Notes: generated by a model from the sequence alone, not told the origin. DNA of 64,000 nucleotides from Magnetococcales bacterium WMHbinv6 (GCA_002753135.1 PDZV01000017.1:1-64000), one strand, 5' to 3'. Shown: positions 42,670 through 55,375, numbered from the stretch's first letter. Translations and numbers: made by a program.

Positions 42670-43521
42670 ATGATGTTTTATGGACCACGAAAACCTCTCC
42701 TGCTGATCACTCTGTTGCTGGGCCTGCAAGCCACGCTCTTTGCCGAAGAGAGTCACCATTCCCCTCAGGAGTGGCGAGAGCCACTGACGGGCATGCGCTT
42801 TGTGCAGCTTTCTGGCGGTTGTTATCAGATGGGGTCAGAAGAACCGGCACTGGGAGCCAGGCCGGTACATCAGGTCTGCCTTGAGCCATTCTGGTTGAGC
42901 CGATATGAAACCAGCAATGCCGAGTATAATCTCTGTGTCGCAGCCGGAGCCTGCTCTGCGCCAGAACGACGGGATTCCGGGATCAATGAACATTTCCGTA
43001 CGGGCAAGGAAGACCATTATGAAACCATGGGTGAGGCATTGACTGCGGCAAACCATCCTGTGGTTGGTATCTCCTGGCAGGATGCCCAGCAGTTTGCACG
43101 CTGGATCTCTGAGCGCAGCGGCGAACGTTTCCGTCTGCCCACCGAGGCGGAGTGGGAATATGCCTGCCGGGCAGGCGCAACAGAGCCTCTCTCTGCTCAG
43201 CCGGCAGGGTGGTACGGCGAAAACAGCCTCGGCAAGACCCATGCCGGAGGGGAACAAGCGGCCAATGCCTTTGGTCTGCACGACATGAACGGCAACGTAT
43301 GGGAGTGGGTCCAGGACCATCATGATGCACAGGGGTACACGCAGCACGCCCTGCACTCCCCTGTGTTCACCAAGGAGGGAATGTTCCACGTCACCCGAGG
43401 CGGTTCCTGGTCCAGCGCGCTCATCTACCTGCATTGCGCCTATCGAGGCGTGGGCGAAGAGAGAGACCGGGATGACAATCTGGGCTTCCGCCTGGTGCGA
43501 GAGCATAATAAATCAAAATGA
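42670..43521 (+). CDS. nirV: NirV-like SUMF1/formylglycine-enzyme family protein
   Basis: This 283-aa protein has an N-terminal signal peptide (PLLLITLLLGLQATLF) and a formylglycine-generating-enzyme (SUMF1) fold: GGCYQMGS, VCLEPFWLSRYETSNAEYN, FRLPTEAEWEYACRAG, GLHDMNGNVWEWVQD, and a final GGSWSS...NLGFRLVRE. NirV proteins of this family accompany nitrite reductase genes but lack a defined role. Whether the catalytic Cys pair of true formylglycine enzymes is kept is not clear to me. No strong ribosome site precedes ATG 42670; ATG 42673 is also possible. Confidence 0.72.
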   Translation: MMFYGPRKPLLLITLLLGLQATLFAEESHHSPQEWREPLTGMRFVQLSGGCYQMGSEEPALGARPVHQVCLEPFWLSRYETSNAEYNLCVAAGACSAPERRDSGINEHFRTGKEDHYETMGEALTAANHPVVGISWQDAQQFARWISERSGERFRLPTEAEWEYACRAGATEPLSAQPAGWYGENSLGKTHAGGEQAANAFGLHDMNGNVWEWVQDHHDAQGYTQHALHSPVFTKEGMFHVTRGGSWSSALIYLHCAYRGVGEERDRDDNLGFRLVREHNKSK

Positions 43522-45558
<2,037 letters not shown>

Positions 45559-45598
45559 TTCTCTTTATTGATCTGCTTTTGGCCTATAGGATTCAGCG

Positions 45599-45850
45599 AT
45601 GGAAATGATCTATTACACCGCAGCCGGTATTTTGCTCTACTTTATCTCTGACTGGCTGCTGGAGCGGTTGGAACAGGCTCGTGGCAGCCGTTTTGCCCAA
45701 CGCAGCGTGGTTTTTTTTCTCATCATTCTGGGTTTGAGCATGGCCAGCTTTCACTTGATTCAAGCCTATCTGCTGCCACCCTCGGAACCTGCCCCCACGC
45801 AGGAACAGAGTCCGGAACCTCTGCCGGTCAAACCCCCTGGTGCCGGTTGA
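45599..45850 (+). CDS. Small two-TM membrane protein, unknown
   Basis: This 83-aa protein has two hydrophobic segments (YYTAAGILLYFISDWLL and SVVFFLIILGLSMASFHLI), a basic connecting loop and a Pro/Glu-rich tail (PPSEPAPTQEQSPEP). It follows nirS copy 2 by 40 bp on the same strand and is probably co-transcribed. No family recognised; an assembly or anchoring role for the periplasmic nitrite reductases is conceivable. Confidence 0.6.
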   Translation: MEMIYYTAAGILLYFISDWLLERLEQARGSRFAQRSVVFFLIILGLSMASFHLIQAYLLPPSEPAPTQEQSPEPLPVKPPGAG

Positions 45851-45907
45851 CAGAGAGAGCCACAAGACCGATCAAGGGAATAGGCAAAAAAAACGACGCC
45901 TGCGCAT

Positions 45908-45939
45908 AAAAAAAGGTCGGGAAAACAGCTCCCGACCCT
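45908..45939 (-). terminator. Intrinsic terminator for the cytochrome b operon
   Basis: The stem GGTCGGGA/TCCCGACC (45915-45922 with 45930-45937) is followed on the minus strand by a T-run (A7 at 45908-45914 on plus). This ends the minus-strand cytochrome b operon and lies in the convergent gap with the nirS operon. Confidence 0.8.
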
Positions 45940-45967
45940 TGCCGTCTGCGATTGCCGGACAGATCCG

Positions 45968-46471
45968 CTACTTCAAGGTAAACTTGTCGGTATTTTCATC
46001 GAAACTGACCAGCAGCATTTGCCCTGGTTTAAAGGTGATCGGTTGCTCAAGGGTAAAATCATACCCTTCCTGTACCGAATCCCGCATCTCTACCTTGAAA
46101 CGGTGTTCGCCCGCCGGGATAAAAAATTTGGCATAGACGAAGACCGATCCATCGCGATGGATACCGGGAGAGACAAAACTCTTATTGGCAACCTCTTTGC
46201 CATCCAGGGAGAAGCGGATGGAGAGGTCGGCCCGTTCACGGGGGCAATCCTGCGGGCGTCGCATGTTGGGCGGCAGTTTCTGCAACTCTTCCGCCGTTCT
46301 TTCGTGACACACCTCTTTGCGTTTGGTCGGGTGTTTAAAAGCCACCATAATCTCCGACTTGTCCGCATCCAGATATTGGTAGCGCGGTGAGGTGGAAAAA
46401 TAATAGACCACTCCACAAAACGCTGCGTAAAAAACCCCCTGCATCAGATATCGAAAAGCACTATTCATCAT
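45968..46471 (-). CDS. Membrane-anchored partner of the cytochrome b fusion
   Basis: This 167-aa protein has one N-terminal TM helix (YLMQGVFYAAFCGVVYYF) and a periplasmic beta-rich domain (AKFFIPAGEHRFKVEM) with two Cys (EVCHE and DCPRE) that may form a disulfide. It follows the cytochrome b fusion by 15 bp and ends at the 45908 terminator, so it is a dedicated partner. No family recognised. The start could be ATG 46471 or 46468; GAGG lies just upstream. An in-frame GTG at 46486 is less likely. Confidence 0.6.
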   Translation of the reverse strand: MMNSAFRYLMQGVFYAAFCGVVYYFSTSPRYQYLDADKSEIMVAFKHPTKRKEVCHERTAEELQKLPPNMRRPQDCPRERADLSIRFSLDGKEVANKSFVSPGIHRDGSVFVYAKFFIPAGEHRFKVEMRDSVQEGYDFTLEQPITFKPGQMLLVSFDENTDKFTLK

Positions 46472-46486
46472 TCGCCTCGCGCCCAC

Positions 46487-48001
46487 TTAACCCAGTTTTT
46501 CCTGACGAAAGGCTGCAACCTTTCCTTTCAACAACGCCTCGTCCCCGGACCCTGCCCACACCACCAGAATCCGTTCACGATCCACCCGTTTGTGCATGTG
46601 TGGTTCTCGTGTCCCGTCCATGCGCTCCTCGATCAACCGGTTACCCAGACGGAAATAACAGTCGCCCTCCCGACAACCGGTCACCACCACCCCTTTTGCC
46701 CCTTTGCGCAGGGCATAATCCAAAAAGGAGGGGTGGATCATGCCGGCACAGGGCAAACGGACAACCGCTGTATCACTGGCCCGCAACTGTTCCAGGTCGG
46801 CACCGCGTTGACAACCAAAGACCAGCAAGGAGCGTTCCCCCGTCAACCCCTGCAACGCCCGGTCGGTCTCCTGACGCATGTGATCCAGGGTATATTCCGG
46901 CATGTCGATCCCTACGGTGAGGGTTTCGCCAGTGCGCCGGAACGGATTGGAGGTGGTGCAGGCCCCCAGGCAGATGCCACAAGCGGTACAAAGCGATGGA
47001 TCGATCACCGACTGAAACGGTGTATTGCGCCGACCATCACTGCGCGGTTGCATTGAGGCCGCACCAAAGGGACAATCGCGGGCACAACCACCGCAACCGG
47101 TGCAATCGGGCAATACGACGACAGCCGGGGGGGGATCTTTGCGCGGTGGTAGCCAGGGAAAAAGCATGAACAACAGGGTGACCCCCCCGGAAAAGGCCCA
47201 AGCCCATCCCGGTCCAAAACGGTCGATGAAAGGATAAATGTTCAGATAAAACCAGTCGATATGCAGGGTCATCGGCGCTTTGGTCAAATCTGCCGCCTCA
47301 TGGCTGATCGCCGGCTTCAACAGAGAGAGCAGCAACAGGGCCACAAAAGAACCGATGGCCAAAATGCGGGGTGGCATGATGTTGACGTGGCTGATACGAC
47401 TAACATGGGTCCAGGTCATGAAGACCAAAGCCACCGGAATGCCCAACAGGTGCAGAAAAGCCATCAAAGTGAAAAAACGGTCCGAGACCTGACCATCGAG
47501 AAAGTTGAGAATCATCGAACTGGGAATCACCGGCAACCAGTCCACCAGTTCGGCGGTTCCCAAAGCCACATACTGGGCCAACATATCCCACACCAGCCAA
47601 TATCCGGAAACCCCCAACAACACAACCAGCCACAGTGTCGGGATACCGGTAAACCAGGAAAACCAGCGCACACCCCGGTAACGATCCCGGGCAAACTCCC
47701 GCACCAGGTGCAGAAAGATGGTGATCACCACCGCATCGGAAGCATAACGATGCAGGCTGCGCATGATGCCCGCCAACCACCATTGCTGATGGGTCATGTA
47801 CTCGACCGACTGGTAGGCATTGGCCACACTGGTTTCAAAAGGAATAAAGATGTAGATTCCGGAAACCAGGATCACCCAAAAGAAAAAGAAGGACAATGAC
47901 CCCAAATGGTAAAGCGGATTATTTTTATTGCCAAATATCAAATTCAGCTGTTTCTCCAGCAGCAGAAACAGCCGATTGCATGTGCTACGAAGTATTTCCA
48001 C
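46487..48001 (-). CDS. Cytochrome b6-ferredoxin-MvhD fusion protein
   Basis: This 504-aa fusion has an N-terminal cytochrome b domain (about 30-280) with two heme-ligand pairs, H84/H98 and H184/H199; the 14 and 15 spacing matches b6-type cytochromes. Then come two [4Fe-4S] ferredoxin motifs (C299-C309, CTGCGGCARDC; C337-C347, CTACGICLGAC). The C-terminal MvhD-like domain has Cys at 396, 417, 442 and 447 (FGCQRG, LPCAGM, GCREGDC), the pattern of the [2Fe-2S] delta subunit of methyl-viologen hydrogenase/heterodisulfide reductase complexes. It likely moves electrons between quinol/cytochrome b and a cytoplasmic iron-sulfur or flavin partner. Start GTG 48001. Confidence 0.82.
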   Translation of the reverse strand: MEILRSTCNRLFLLLEKQLNLIFGNKNNPLYHLGSLSFFFFWVILVSGIYIFIPFETSVANAYQSVEYMTHQQWWLAGIMRSLHRYASDAVVITIFLHLVREFARDRYRGVRWFSWFTGIPTLWLVVLLGVSGYWLVWDMLAQYVALGTAELVDWLPVIPSSMILNFLDGQVSDRFFTLMAFLHLLGIPVALVFMTWTHVSRISHVNIMPPRILAIGSFVALLLLSLLKPAISHEAADLTKAPMTLHIDWFYLNIYPFIDRFGPGWAWAFSGGVTLLFMLFPWLPPRKDPPPAVVVLPDCTGCGGCARDCPFGAASMQPRSDGRRNTPFQSVIDPSLCTACGICLGACTTSNPFRRTGETLTVGIDMPEYTLDHMRQETDRALQGLTGERSLLVFGCQRGADLEQLRASDTAVVRLPCAGMIHPSFLDYALRKGAKGVVVTGCREGDCYFRLGNRLIEERMDGTREPHMHKRVDRERILVVWAGSGDEALLKGKVAAFRQEKLG

Positions 48002-48283
48002 GAGAAAAACGCTCCCTGCAAAAGTTAGAAAGCTCTATTTTAATATATAACCTCAGCGCCATGGAAGGACCATTATACGCCAACAAAAAAAATTTTCCAT
48101 AGGGCACGCAAAAAAATGCCCATTGATTATATATCGTTACAGATAATTTAACCGGGTGACAAAAAGGGGTTATATTGCAATTTGTCAAATAAATTTCACA
48201 AAAAACGCGAAATGACACCTCTGACATAAGAAAAAAATGTCATAGCGCAAAAAGAACCCAAACAGGCTGTGCAGCACTCAATT

Positions 48284-49075
48284 TCAGGGGATGGCAACAA
48301 CCCGGTTGCGCCACTCATACAGGGCAACGCCAGCGGCAACGGCCACATTCAACGAACCCACCTGGCCGCTCATGGGAATCGACAACAGATGATCACAGCG
48401 ATCACGGGTCAACCGGCGCAACCCTTTGCCTTCGCTGCCCAACACCAGGGCCACTTTGTCGGCAAAGGCAAACGTGCGAATCGATTGCTGGCCCTCTGCT
48501 GCCAGACCGGTCACCTGCACGCCCACCTCCTGCAGCGCCTCGATGGCTCTGGCCAAATTGACCACACGCACCACATCCACCCGTTCGGCAGCCCCGGCAG
48601 CCGCCTTGATGGCCAGCGACGACAACGGCGCGCTCCGGTCACGCGGCAGCAGCACCGCCGAGGCGGCAAAGGCCTCGGCACACCGCAACACGGCACCCAG
48701 ATTGCGCGGATCTTCCACCCCATCCAGCAACAACAAAACCGCCTGTGGCAGCGTCGACAAGCGTTGCAACAGGCTCTCAAAGGAGGGTTGTGGCCGTAAA
48801 CCGACGCGGGCGGCCACCCCTTGATGGACCCCACGCTGAGTCAAGCGGTCCAAAACCAGACGCTCGACAAAATGGGGGCGCAGCCCCCGTTGACGGGCCA
48901 GATCAACCACCTCTTGCAGGCGGGGTCCATGGCCGCCCTTGAGAATGGTTACCGACTCCACCACCCGACTGCCATCGGCCAACAAGGCCAATACCGGATT
49001 GAGACCGTAGACGATCTCCCCCCCCTCCTCGCTGCTGCCCGCTGCAGCCGCCATGGAATCAACCTGAGCGCGCAT
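48284..49075 (-). CDS. rlmB: 23S rRNA (guanosine-2'-O)-methyltransferase RlmB
   Basis: This 263-aa SpoU/TrmH-family SAM methyltransferase has an N-terminal substrate-binding domain (YGLNPVLALL) and a knotted SPOUT domain with motif 1 LLDGVEDPRNLGAVLRCAEA, motif 2 LVLGSEGKGLRRLTRDRC and motif 3 IPMSGQVGSLNVAVAAGVAL. RlmB methylates G2251 (E. coli numbering) in the peptidyl-transferase region. ATG 49075 overlaps the cysS stop (ATGA). The 282-bp gap 48002-48283 before it shows no gene and no clear operator. Confidence 0.9.
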   Translation of the reverse strand: MRAQVDSMAAAAGSSEEGGEIVYGLNPVLALLADGSRVVESVTILKGGHGPRLQEVVDLARQRGLRPHFVERLVLDRLTQRGVHQGVAARVGLRPQPSFESLLQRLSTLPQAVLLLLDGVEDPRNLGAVLRCAEAFAASAVLLPRDRSAPLSSLAIKAAAGAAERVDVVRVVNLARAIEALQEVGVQVTGLAAEGQQSIRTFAFADKVALVLGSEGKGLRRLTRDRCDHLLSIPMSGQVGSLNVAVAAGVALYEWRNRVVAIP

Positions 49076-50553
49076 CAAGAACGCCTCCAGGTGGTCCCCT
49101 CTTTGCTGTCCTGCAGGGTTATCCCCTCCTCGGCCAGTTGTTGACGAATACGGTCGGCCTCGGCAAAATTGCGTGCCTGGCGGGCGGCCAAACGTTGCTG
49201 GATCAACGTTTCAATGCGGGCATCTTCTCCCCCATCACTGTTCTGGCGATGGAAATAGTGTTCCGGCTCCTCCAGCAACAGACCCAGAACCGCCGCCAAC
49301 TGGCGCAAGAGATTGACCCGGTTGCGCAAATCGCTCTGCTCCACGGCACCTCCCTGGGCCAGCAGCGTCACACTGCGATTGATGGTTCTGGCCAGTTCAA
49401 ACAGCACGGCAATCGCCTGCGGGGTGTTAAAATCATCATCCATGGCCAGACAAAAGGGCTCTGCCACCTCTTGCCAGAGCGGCGCATCGGGCTCGGCAGA
49501 GAGAGCGGCCAGGGAAATCGGCTCCGGCAGCGCACCCAACTGTTTTTTGGCAGCGGCCAGGGCGGTATAGAGGCGATCCATACCATGGCGGGCCGCCTCC
49601 AGCAGTTCGCCGGAAAAATCCAACGGCGAACGATAATGGCTGTTGAGGATAAACAGACGCAGCACCTCCCCCGGATAGTGGGCCAACAGATCGGCAATGG
49701 TGGAAAAATTGCCCAAACTTTTCGACATTTTTTCCCGTTCGCCACTGTCGCTGATCACGTTGACAAAGCCGTTGTGCAACCAGTAGCGCACCCAGGGGTG
49801 TCCGGTGCTGCCCTCTGTTTGGGCAATTTCGTTTTCGTGGTGGGGAAAGAGCAGATCCATGCCGCCGCCGTGAATATCAAAAGATTCCCCCAAATATTTG
49901 CAGCTCATGGCCGAACATTCGATATGCCAGCCCGGGCGTCCCTCGCCCCACGGGGAGGGCCAGCTTGGTTCGCCTGCTTTGGCCCCCTTCCAGAGGACAA
50001 AATCGAGGGGGTTTTCTTTGCAGCCATCCACCTCCACCCGCGAACCGGCCTGCAGTTCGTTGAGCTGCTTGCCGGACAGCTGCCCGTAGGTGGCAAAACG
50101 ATCGACCGCATAATAGACATCGCCGCCACCGGTATAGGCCAACCCTTTGGCCAGCAGACGGTCGATCATCGCCACCATCTCCGGCAAATGTTCGGTGGCT
50201 TTTGGTTCCACATCGGCTTTGGCCACCCCCAAACCGGCCATATCCTGGTGAAAGGCGGCAATATAGCGTTCGGTCAACGCAGCGATTGCAATGCCCAAGC
50301 CATTGGCACGCTGGATGATTTTATCATCAATATCCGTAAAATTACGCACATAGGTCACCTGCAAACCACAAGCTCGCAGATAACGGACAACGACATCAAA
50401 GACCACCATCACCCGTGCATGACCGATATGGCAGTGGTCGTAGACCGTCACCCCGCAGACGTAGAGGCCGACCCGCCCCGGCTCACGCAGGCGCAACGGC
50501 TCCTTTTGCCTCCCCTTGGAATTGAAGAGTTGTATCTGCAAAGCTCTTTTCAC
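49075..50553 (-). CDS. cysS: Cysteinyl-tRNA synthetase
   Basis: This 492-aa class I synthetase charges tRNA-Cys. It has the HIGH-type motif HIGHARVMVVFD, zinc ligands (YVCG, GWHIECSAM and the downstream HHENE block), and the KMSKS motif EKMSKSLGNF. The start is GTG 50553 with AGGAGG about 9 nt upstream. It is coupled to rlmB by a 4-bp overlap, an arrangement seen in other bacteria. Confidence 0.95.
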   Translation of the reverse strand: MKRALQIQLFNSKGRQKEPLRLREPGRVGLYVCGVTVYDHCHIGHARVMVVFDVVVRYLRACGLQVTYVRNFTDIDDKIIQRANGLGIAIAALTERYIAAFHQDMAGLGVAKADVEPKATEHLPEMVAMIDRLLAKGLAYTGGGDVYYAVDRFATYGQLSGKQLNELQAGSRVEVDGCKENPLDFVLWKGAKAGEPSWPSPWGEGRPGWHIECSAMSCKYLGESFDIHGGGMDLLFPHHENEIAQTEGSTGHPWVRYWLHNGFVNVISDSGEREKMSKSLGNFSTIADLLAHYPGEVLRLFILNSHYRSPLDFSGELLEAARHGMDRLYTALAAAKKQLGALPEPISLAALSAEPDAPLWQEVAEPFCLAMDDDFNTPQAIAVLFELARTINRSVTLLAQGGAVEQSDLRNRVNLLRQLAAVLGLLLEEPEHYFHRQNSDGGEDARIETLIQQRLAARQARNFAEADRIRQQLAEEGITLQDSKEGTTWRRS

Positions 50554-50650
50554 AAACTTGTCCTCCTAAGTGTAACGTGCTATTTTTGCTGGGTAGGGAG
50601 ATTCACCCCATTATGGCATGATCTGCAACAAGCACGGGAAACAAAATATC

Positions 50651-51856
50651 ATGGCTCTTTTATCGAACCGCATCCAAAAGGTAAAGCCCTCACCCACATT
50701 GGCCATCGCCGCCAAAGCAAAAGAGTTGCAGGCGAAAGGGATCGATGTGATCGACCTGGGTTCTGGCGAACCCGATTTTGACACCCCGAAACATATCAAA
50801 AAGGCCGCCATCCGGGCCATCAAAGAGGGGTTTACCAAATATACGGCGGTGGATGGCATACCGGAACTGAAAAAAGCCATTATCGGCAAATTTGCCCGCG
50901 ACAACCAACTCACCTTTGAGCTCAACCAGGTGGTGGTGACCGTTGGTGGCAAACAGGCCTTTTATAACCTGGCGCAAGCCATGCTCAATCCGGGCGATGA
51001 AGTGATCATTCCGGTCCCCTACTGGGTCTCTTACCCGGACATGGTGTTGCTGGCTGATGGTGTACCGGTGTTTGTCAACTCGCAAGAGGAGACCGGCTTC
51101 AAAATCACCCCGCAAGCGCTGGAAGCCGCCATCACCCCGAAAACCCGCTTTGTGGTCATCAACTCGCCGAGCAACCCTTCCGGAGCCGGTTATACCGCTG
51201 CCGAACTGCAACAACTGGGTGCGGTGATTGAACGCCATCCCCATGTGTGGGCGGTGGTGGACGATATTTACGATAAACTGGTCTATGACGGTTTTGAGGC
51301 GGTCACCTTGACCCAGGTTGTCCCCTCGCTGCAAAATCGCACCGTCATCGTGCATGGGGTATCAAAAACCTATTCGATGACCGGTTGGCGAATCGGCTAT
51401 GCGGCAGGACCCACGGAAATCATTAAAGCCATGGGCAAAATGCAGTCGCAAAGCACCTCCAACGCCACCTCCATTGCCCAAATGGCGGCTGTTGCCGCCT
51501 TGAACGGGCCGCAGAAGGTGATCAAACCGATGTTGCAAGCCTTTACCGAACGCCGCAATTTTGTGGTCAACACCTTGAACGAAATTCCCGGTTTTCGCTG
51601 TCGGGCTCCGGAAGGCTCTTTTTATGTCTTTCCCCATGTCGGTGGTCTGATCGGCAGCAAAAGCCCGGATGGCACCGTGATGCAAAGCAGTATGGAACTG
51701 GCGGCCTTTATGCTCGATGCGCACCAGATTGCCCTGGTGCCGGGCGTGGCCTTCGGCATGGATCCTTATCTACGCATCTCTTTTGCCACCTCCATGGAAA
51801 ATCTGCAAAAAGCCATGGCAAGGATGCGTCTGGTCTCCAAAGATCTGTTGGGATAA
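50651..51856 (+). CDS. aspC: Class I PLP aminotransferase (aspartate aminotransferase)
   Basis: This 401-aa fold-type I aminotransferase has GSGEPDFDTP near the N-terminus, NSPSNPSG (PLP-stabilising Asn/Pro block), VVDDIYDKLVYDG, and VSKTYSMTGWRIGYAAG with the Schiff-base Lys. It resembles the Igamma aspartate (prephenate) aminotransferases, which make aspartate or glutamate/arogenate. ATG 50651 gives the usual N-terminus. Its stop overlaps the acylphosphatase start by one base. Confidence 0.88.
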   Translation: MALLSNRIQKVKPSPTLAIAAKAKELQAKGIDVIDLGSGEPDFDTPKHIKKAAIRAIKEGFTKYTAVDGIPELKKAIIGKFARDNQLTFELNQVVVTVGGKQAFYNLAQAMLNPGDEVIIPVPYWVSYPDMVLLADGVPVFVNSQEETGFKITPQALEAAITPKTRFVVINSPSNPSGAGYTAAELQQLGAVIERHPHVWAVVDDIYDKLVYDGFEAVTLTQVVPSLQNRTVIVHGVSKTYSMTGWRIGYAAGPTEIIKAMGKMQSQSTSNATSIAQMAAVAALNGPQKVIKPMLQAFTERRNFVVNTLNEIPGFRCRAPEGSFYVFPHVGGLIGSKSPDGTVMQSSMELAAFMLDAHQIALVPGVAFGMDPYLRISFATSMENLQKAMARMRLVSKDLLG

Positions 51857-52149
51857 TGCAGATGGATGCAGATCTCCTGCTCCATAAACGGCTGCTGATT
51901 TTTGGCCGCGTGCAGGGGGTCTATTATCGTGTCTCCACCCAAGAGGAGGCAGAAAAACTGGGCGTGCGGGGCTGGGTGAAAAATCGGGCGGATGGCTCGG
52001 TCGAGGCAGAAGTGCATGGTTCACCCGGTGCCGTCGCTGCCCTGATCGCCTGGTGCCAGCATGGTCCACCAGGGGCGCGGGTCGAGCGGGTGGAAACGTC
52101 AGAGTGTCCCGCCGTCGATCTGTCGGGGTTTCACATTATCCGTCCCTGA
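51856..52149 (+). CDS. acyP: Acylphosphatase
   Basis: This 97-aa protein has the acylphosphatase fold: RLLIFGRVQGVYYRVSTQEEA contains the phosphate loop with catalytic Arg, and GWVKNRADGSVEAEV carries the Asn. It hydrolyses acyl phosphates. ATG 51856 shares the final A of the aminotransferase TAA stop. Position 22 of the loop is Tyr-Tyr where many homologues have Phe-Arg, a minor variant. Confidence 0.85.
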   Translation: MQMDADLLLHKRLLIFGRVQGVYYRVSTQEEAEKLGVRGWVKNRADGSVEAEVHGSPGAVAALIAWCQHGPPGARVERVETSECPAVDLSGFHIIRP

Positions 52150-52221
52150 TCTGTCACCCCATACCAGCGACCGATCGTTTTCGTTGCACATTGTTCTCTT
52201 TCCTGGCACCAAGGAGGGCCC

Positions 52222-53853
52222 ATGAAAGCCGCTGAGTTGTTCGTGAAATGTCTCGAACAGGAAGGGATTCAGTATATCTTCGGCATTCCGGGCGAAGAAA
52301 ATCTGGATCTGATGGATGCTCTGTTGGAGAGTCCCATTCAGTTTATCACCGTCCGTCATGAACAAGGGGCCGCCTTCATGGCCGATGTTTACGGACGCCT
52401 GACCGGCAAGGCCGGTGTCTGTCTGGCCACCCTGGGACCGGGGGCAACCAATCTGGTCACCGGTGTCGCCGATGCCAATATGGACCGCGCCCCGGTGGTG
52501 GCCATCGCCGGTCAGGCCGCCACCACCCGTCTGCACAAAGAGAGCCACCAGGCGCTGGATCTGGTCAATCTGTTTCGACCGATCAGCAAATACAGCATCC
52601 AGGTGCTGGATCCCAACAATATTCCAGAGATTGTCCGCAAGGCTTTCAAGCTGTCGCAAACCGAAAAGCCGGGCTGCAGTTTTATCGATTTTCCGGAAAA
52701 TATTGCCGAAATGTCGGTGGACAAACAGCCGCTCAAAGTCCAGCAGCACAGCATTCCCCACCCGCCGCTGGAAAAAATCAAACAGGCGGCCCAGGTTATC
52801 GCCGAGGCCAATTTTCCCATCGTCATGGCAGGCAACGGGGTGATTCGGGCCAATGCCAGCGCCATGCTGGTCGATTTTGCCGAAAAATTGAACATTCCCG
52901 TGGCCACCACCTTTATGGCCAAAGGGGTGATTCCCTTTTCCCACGATCTTGCCCTGGGTGCGGTGGGGCTGCAGGCGCATGATTATGTCTCCTGCGGTTT
53001 TGACCGCGCCGATGTGATCATTTGTGTCGGCTTCGACATTGTGGAGTATCACCCCCATCTGTGGCACGCCGGCAGGGATCGCAAAATTATCCATATCGAC
53101 GCCTCACCCGCCGAAGTGGATGAACACTATATGCTGGAGGTGGGGGTGGTCGGCGATATCGGCATGGCACTCAAGGGGATTGCCGCCGAAAGCCGCTTTC
53201 ACAAAAGCCGTGTCGCCCATACCCTGCGCGAAACCATCGTCCAGGAGTTGAACGCCTGGGCGCATGATGAGGAGTTTCCGATCAAACCGCAGAAAATTCT
53301 CTGGGATCTGCGCGAGGTTTTGGCAGCACAGGATATTGTCATCTCCGACGTGGGGGCCCACAAAATGTGGATTGCCCGCATGTTCAAGGCAGAACATCCC
53401 AATACCTGCATCATCTCCAACGGCTTTGCCGCCATGGGCATCGCCGTGCCCGGTGCCATCGCCGCCAAACTGGTTTATCCGGAACGAACCATCGTCGCCG
53501 TCACCGGCGATGCCGGGTTTTTGATGAACTCGCAAGAGATCGAAACCGCTATGCGTATCGGCACACCGATCATCATTCTGATCTGGAACGACGCTGCCTA
53601 TGGTTTGATCCAATGGAAACAGTTGAAACATTTTGGCCGGGAGAGCCATATTCAATTCAACAATCCGGATTTTGTCCAGTATGCCCAGAGTTTCGGTGCC
53701 AAAGGCTACCGGGTGGAACGGACGGAAGATTTGATCCCCACCCTGCGCCAGGCGATTGCCGACCAAACGGTGGTGATCATCGACTGCCCGGTGGATTATC
53801 GGGAAAACTTGAAATTGACCCAAAAATTGGGAGAACTGGTATGCCCCATCTGA
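52222..53853 (+). CDS. alsS: Acetolactate synthase, catabolic-like ThDP enzyme
   Basis: This 543-aa ThDP enzyme has the N-terminal catalytic Glu (VRHEQGAAFMADVYGR), a central domain, and the ThDP motif GDAGFLMNSQEIETAMRIG...WNDAAYG. It joins two pyruvates to acetolactate. No IlvN-type regulatory subunit gene lies nearby and the length fits the catabolic AlsS form, though an anabolic role is possible. It is flanked by acylphosphatase and murA on the same strand. Confidence 0.82.
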   Translation: MKAAELFVKCLEQEGIQYIFGIPGEENLDLMDALLESPIQFITVRHEQGAAFMADVYGRLTGKAGVCLATLGPGATNLVTGVADANMDRAPVVAIAGQAATTRLHKESHQALDLVNLFRPISKYSIQVLDPNNIPEIVRKAFKLSQTEKPGCSFIDFPENIAEMSVDKQPLKVQQHSIPHPPLEKIKQAAQVIAEANFPIVMAGNGVIRANASAMLVDFAEKLNIPVATTFMAKGVIPFSHDLALGAVGLQAHDYVSCGFDRADVIICVGFDIVEYHPHLWHAGRDRKIIHIDASPAEVDEHYMLEVGVVGDIGMALKGIAAESRFHKSRVAHTLRETIVQELNAWAHDEEFPIKPQKILWDLREVLAAQDIVISDVGAHKMWIARMFKAEHPNTCIISNGFAAMGIAVPGAIAAKLVYPERTIVAVTGDAGFLMNSQEIETAMRIGTPIIILIWNDAAYGLIQWKQLKHFGRESHIQFNNPDFVQYAQSFGAKGYRVERTEDLIPTLRQAIADQTVVIIDCPVDYRENLKLTQKLGELVCPI

Positions 53854-53925
53854 GCGGCTTGCCGGCGCTCGACCGACCGTGGCAAAGAGGTCACTTTCTC
53901 TCCCTGAGGCAGCTTTTGCGGGTAA

Positions 53926-55230
<1,305 letters not shown>

Positions 55231-55375
55231 CAGATTTTTCCGCACGCCTGCCGGAAAGCGGTTTGCGTCGTCTGAAAGGGGCGATGTATTGCTTGTTACT
55301 TGATTTTGCACAACAATCGCAGCCAATAGCGTTACCTGTTTGCAGTGGCATAGTGTACAAACAATGGAAGCAACG

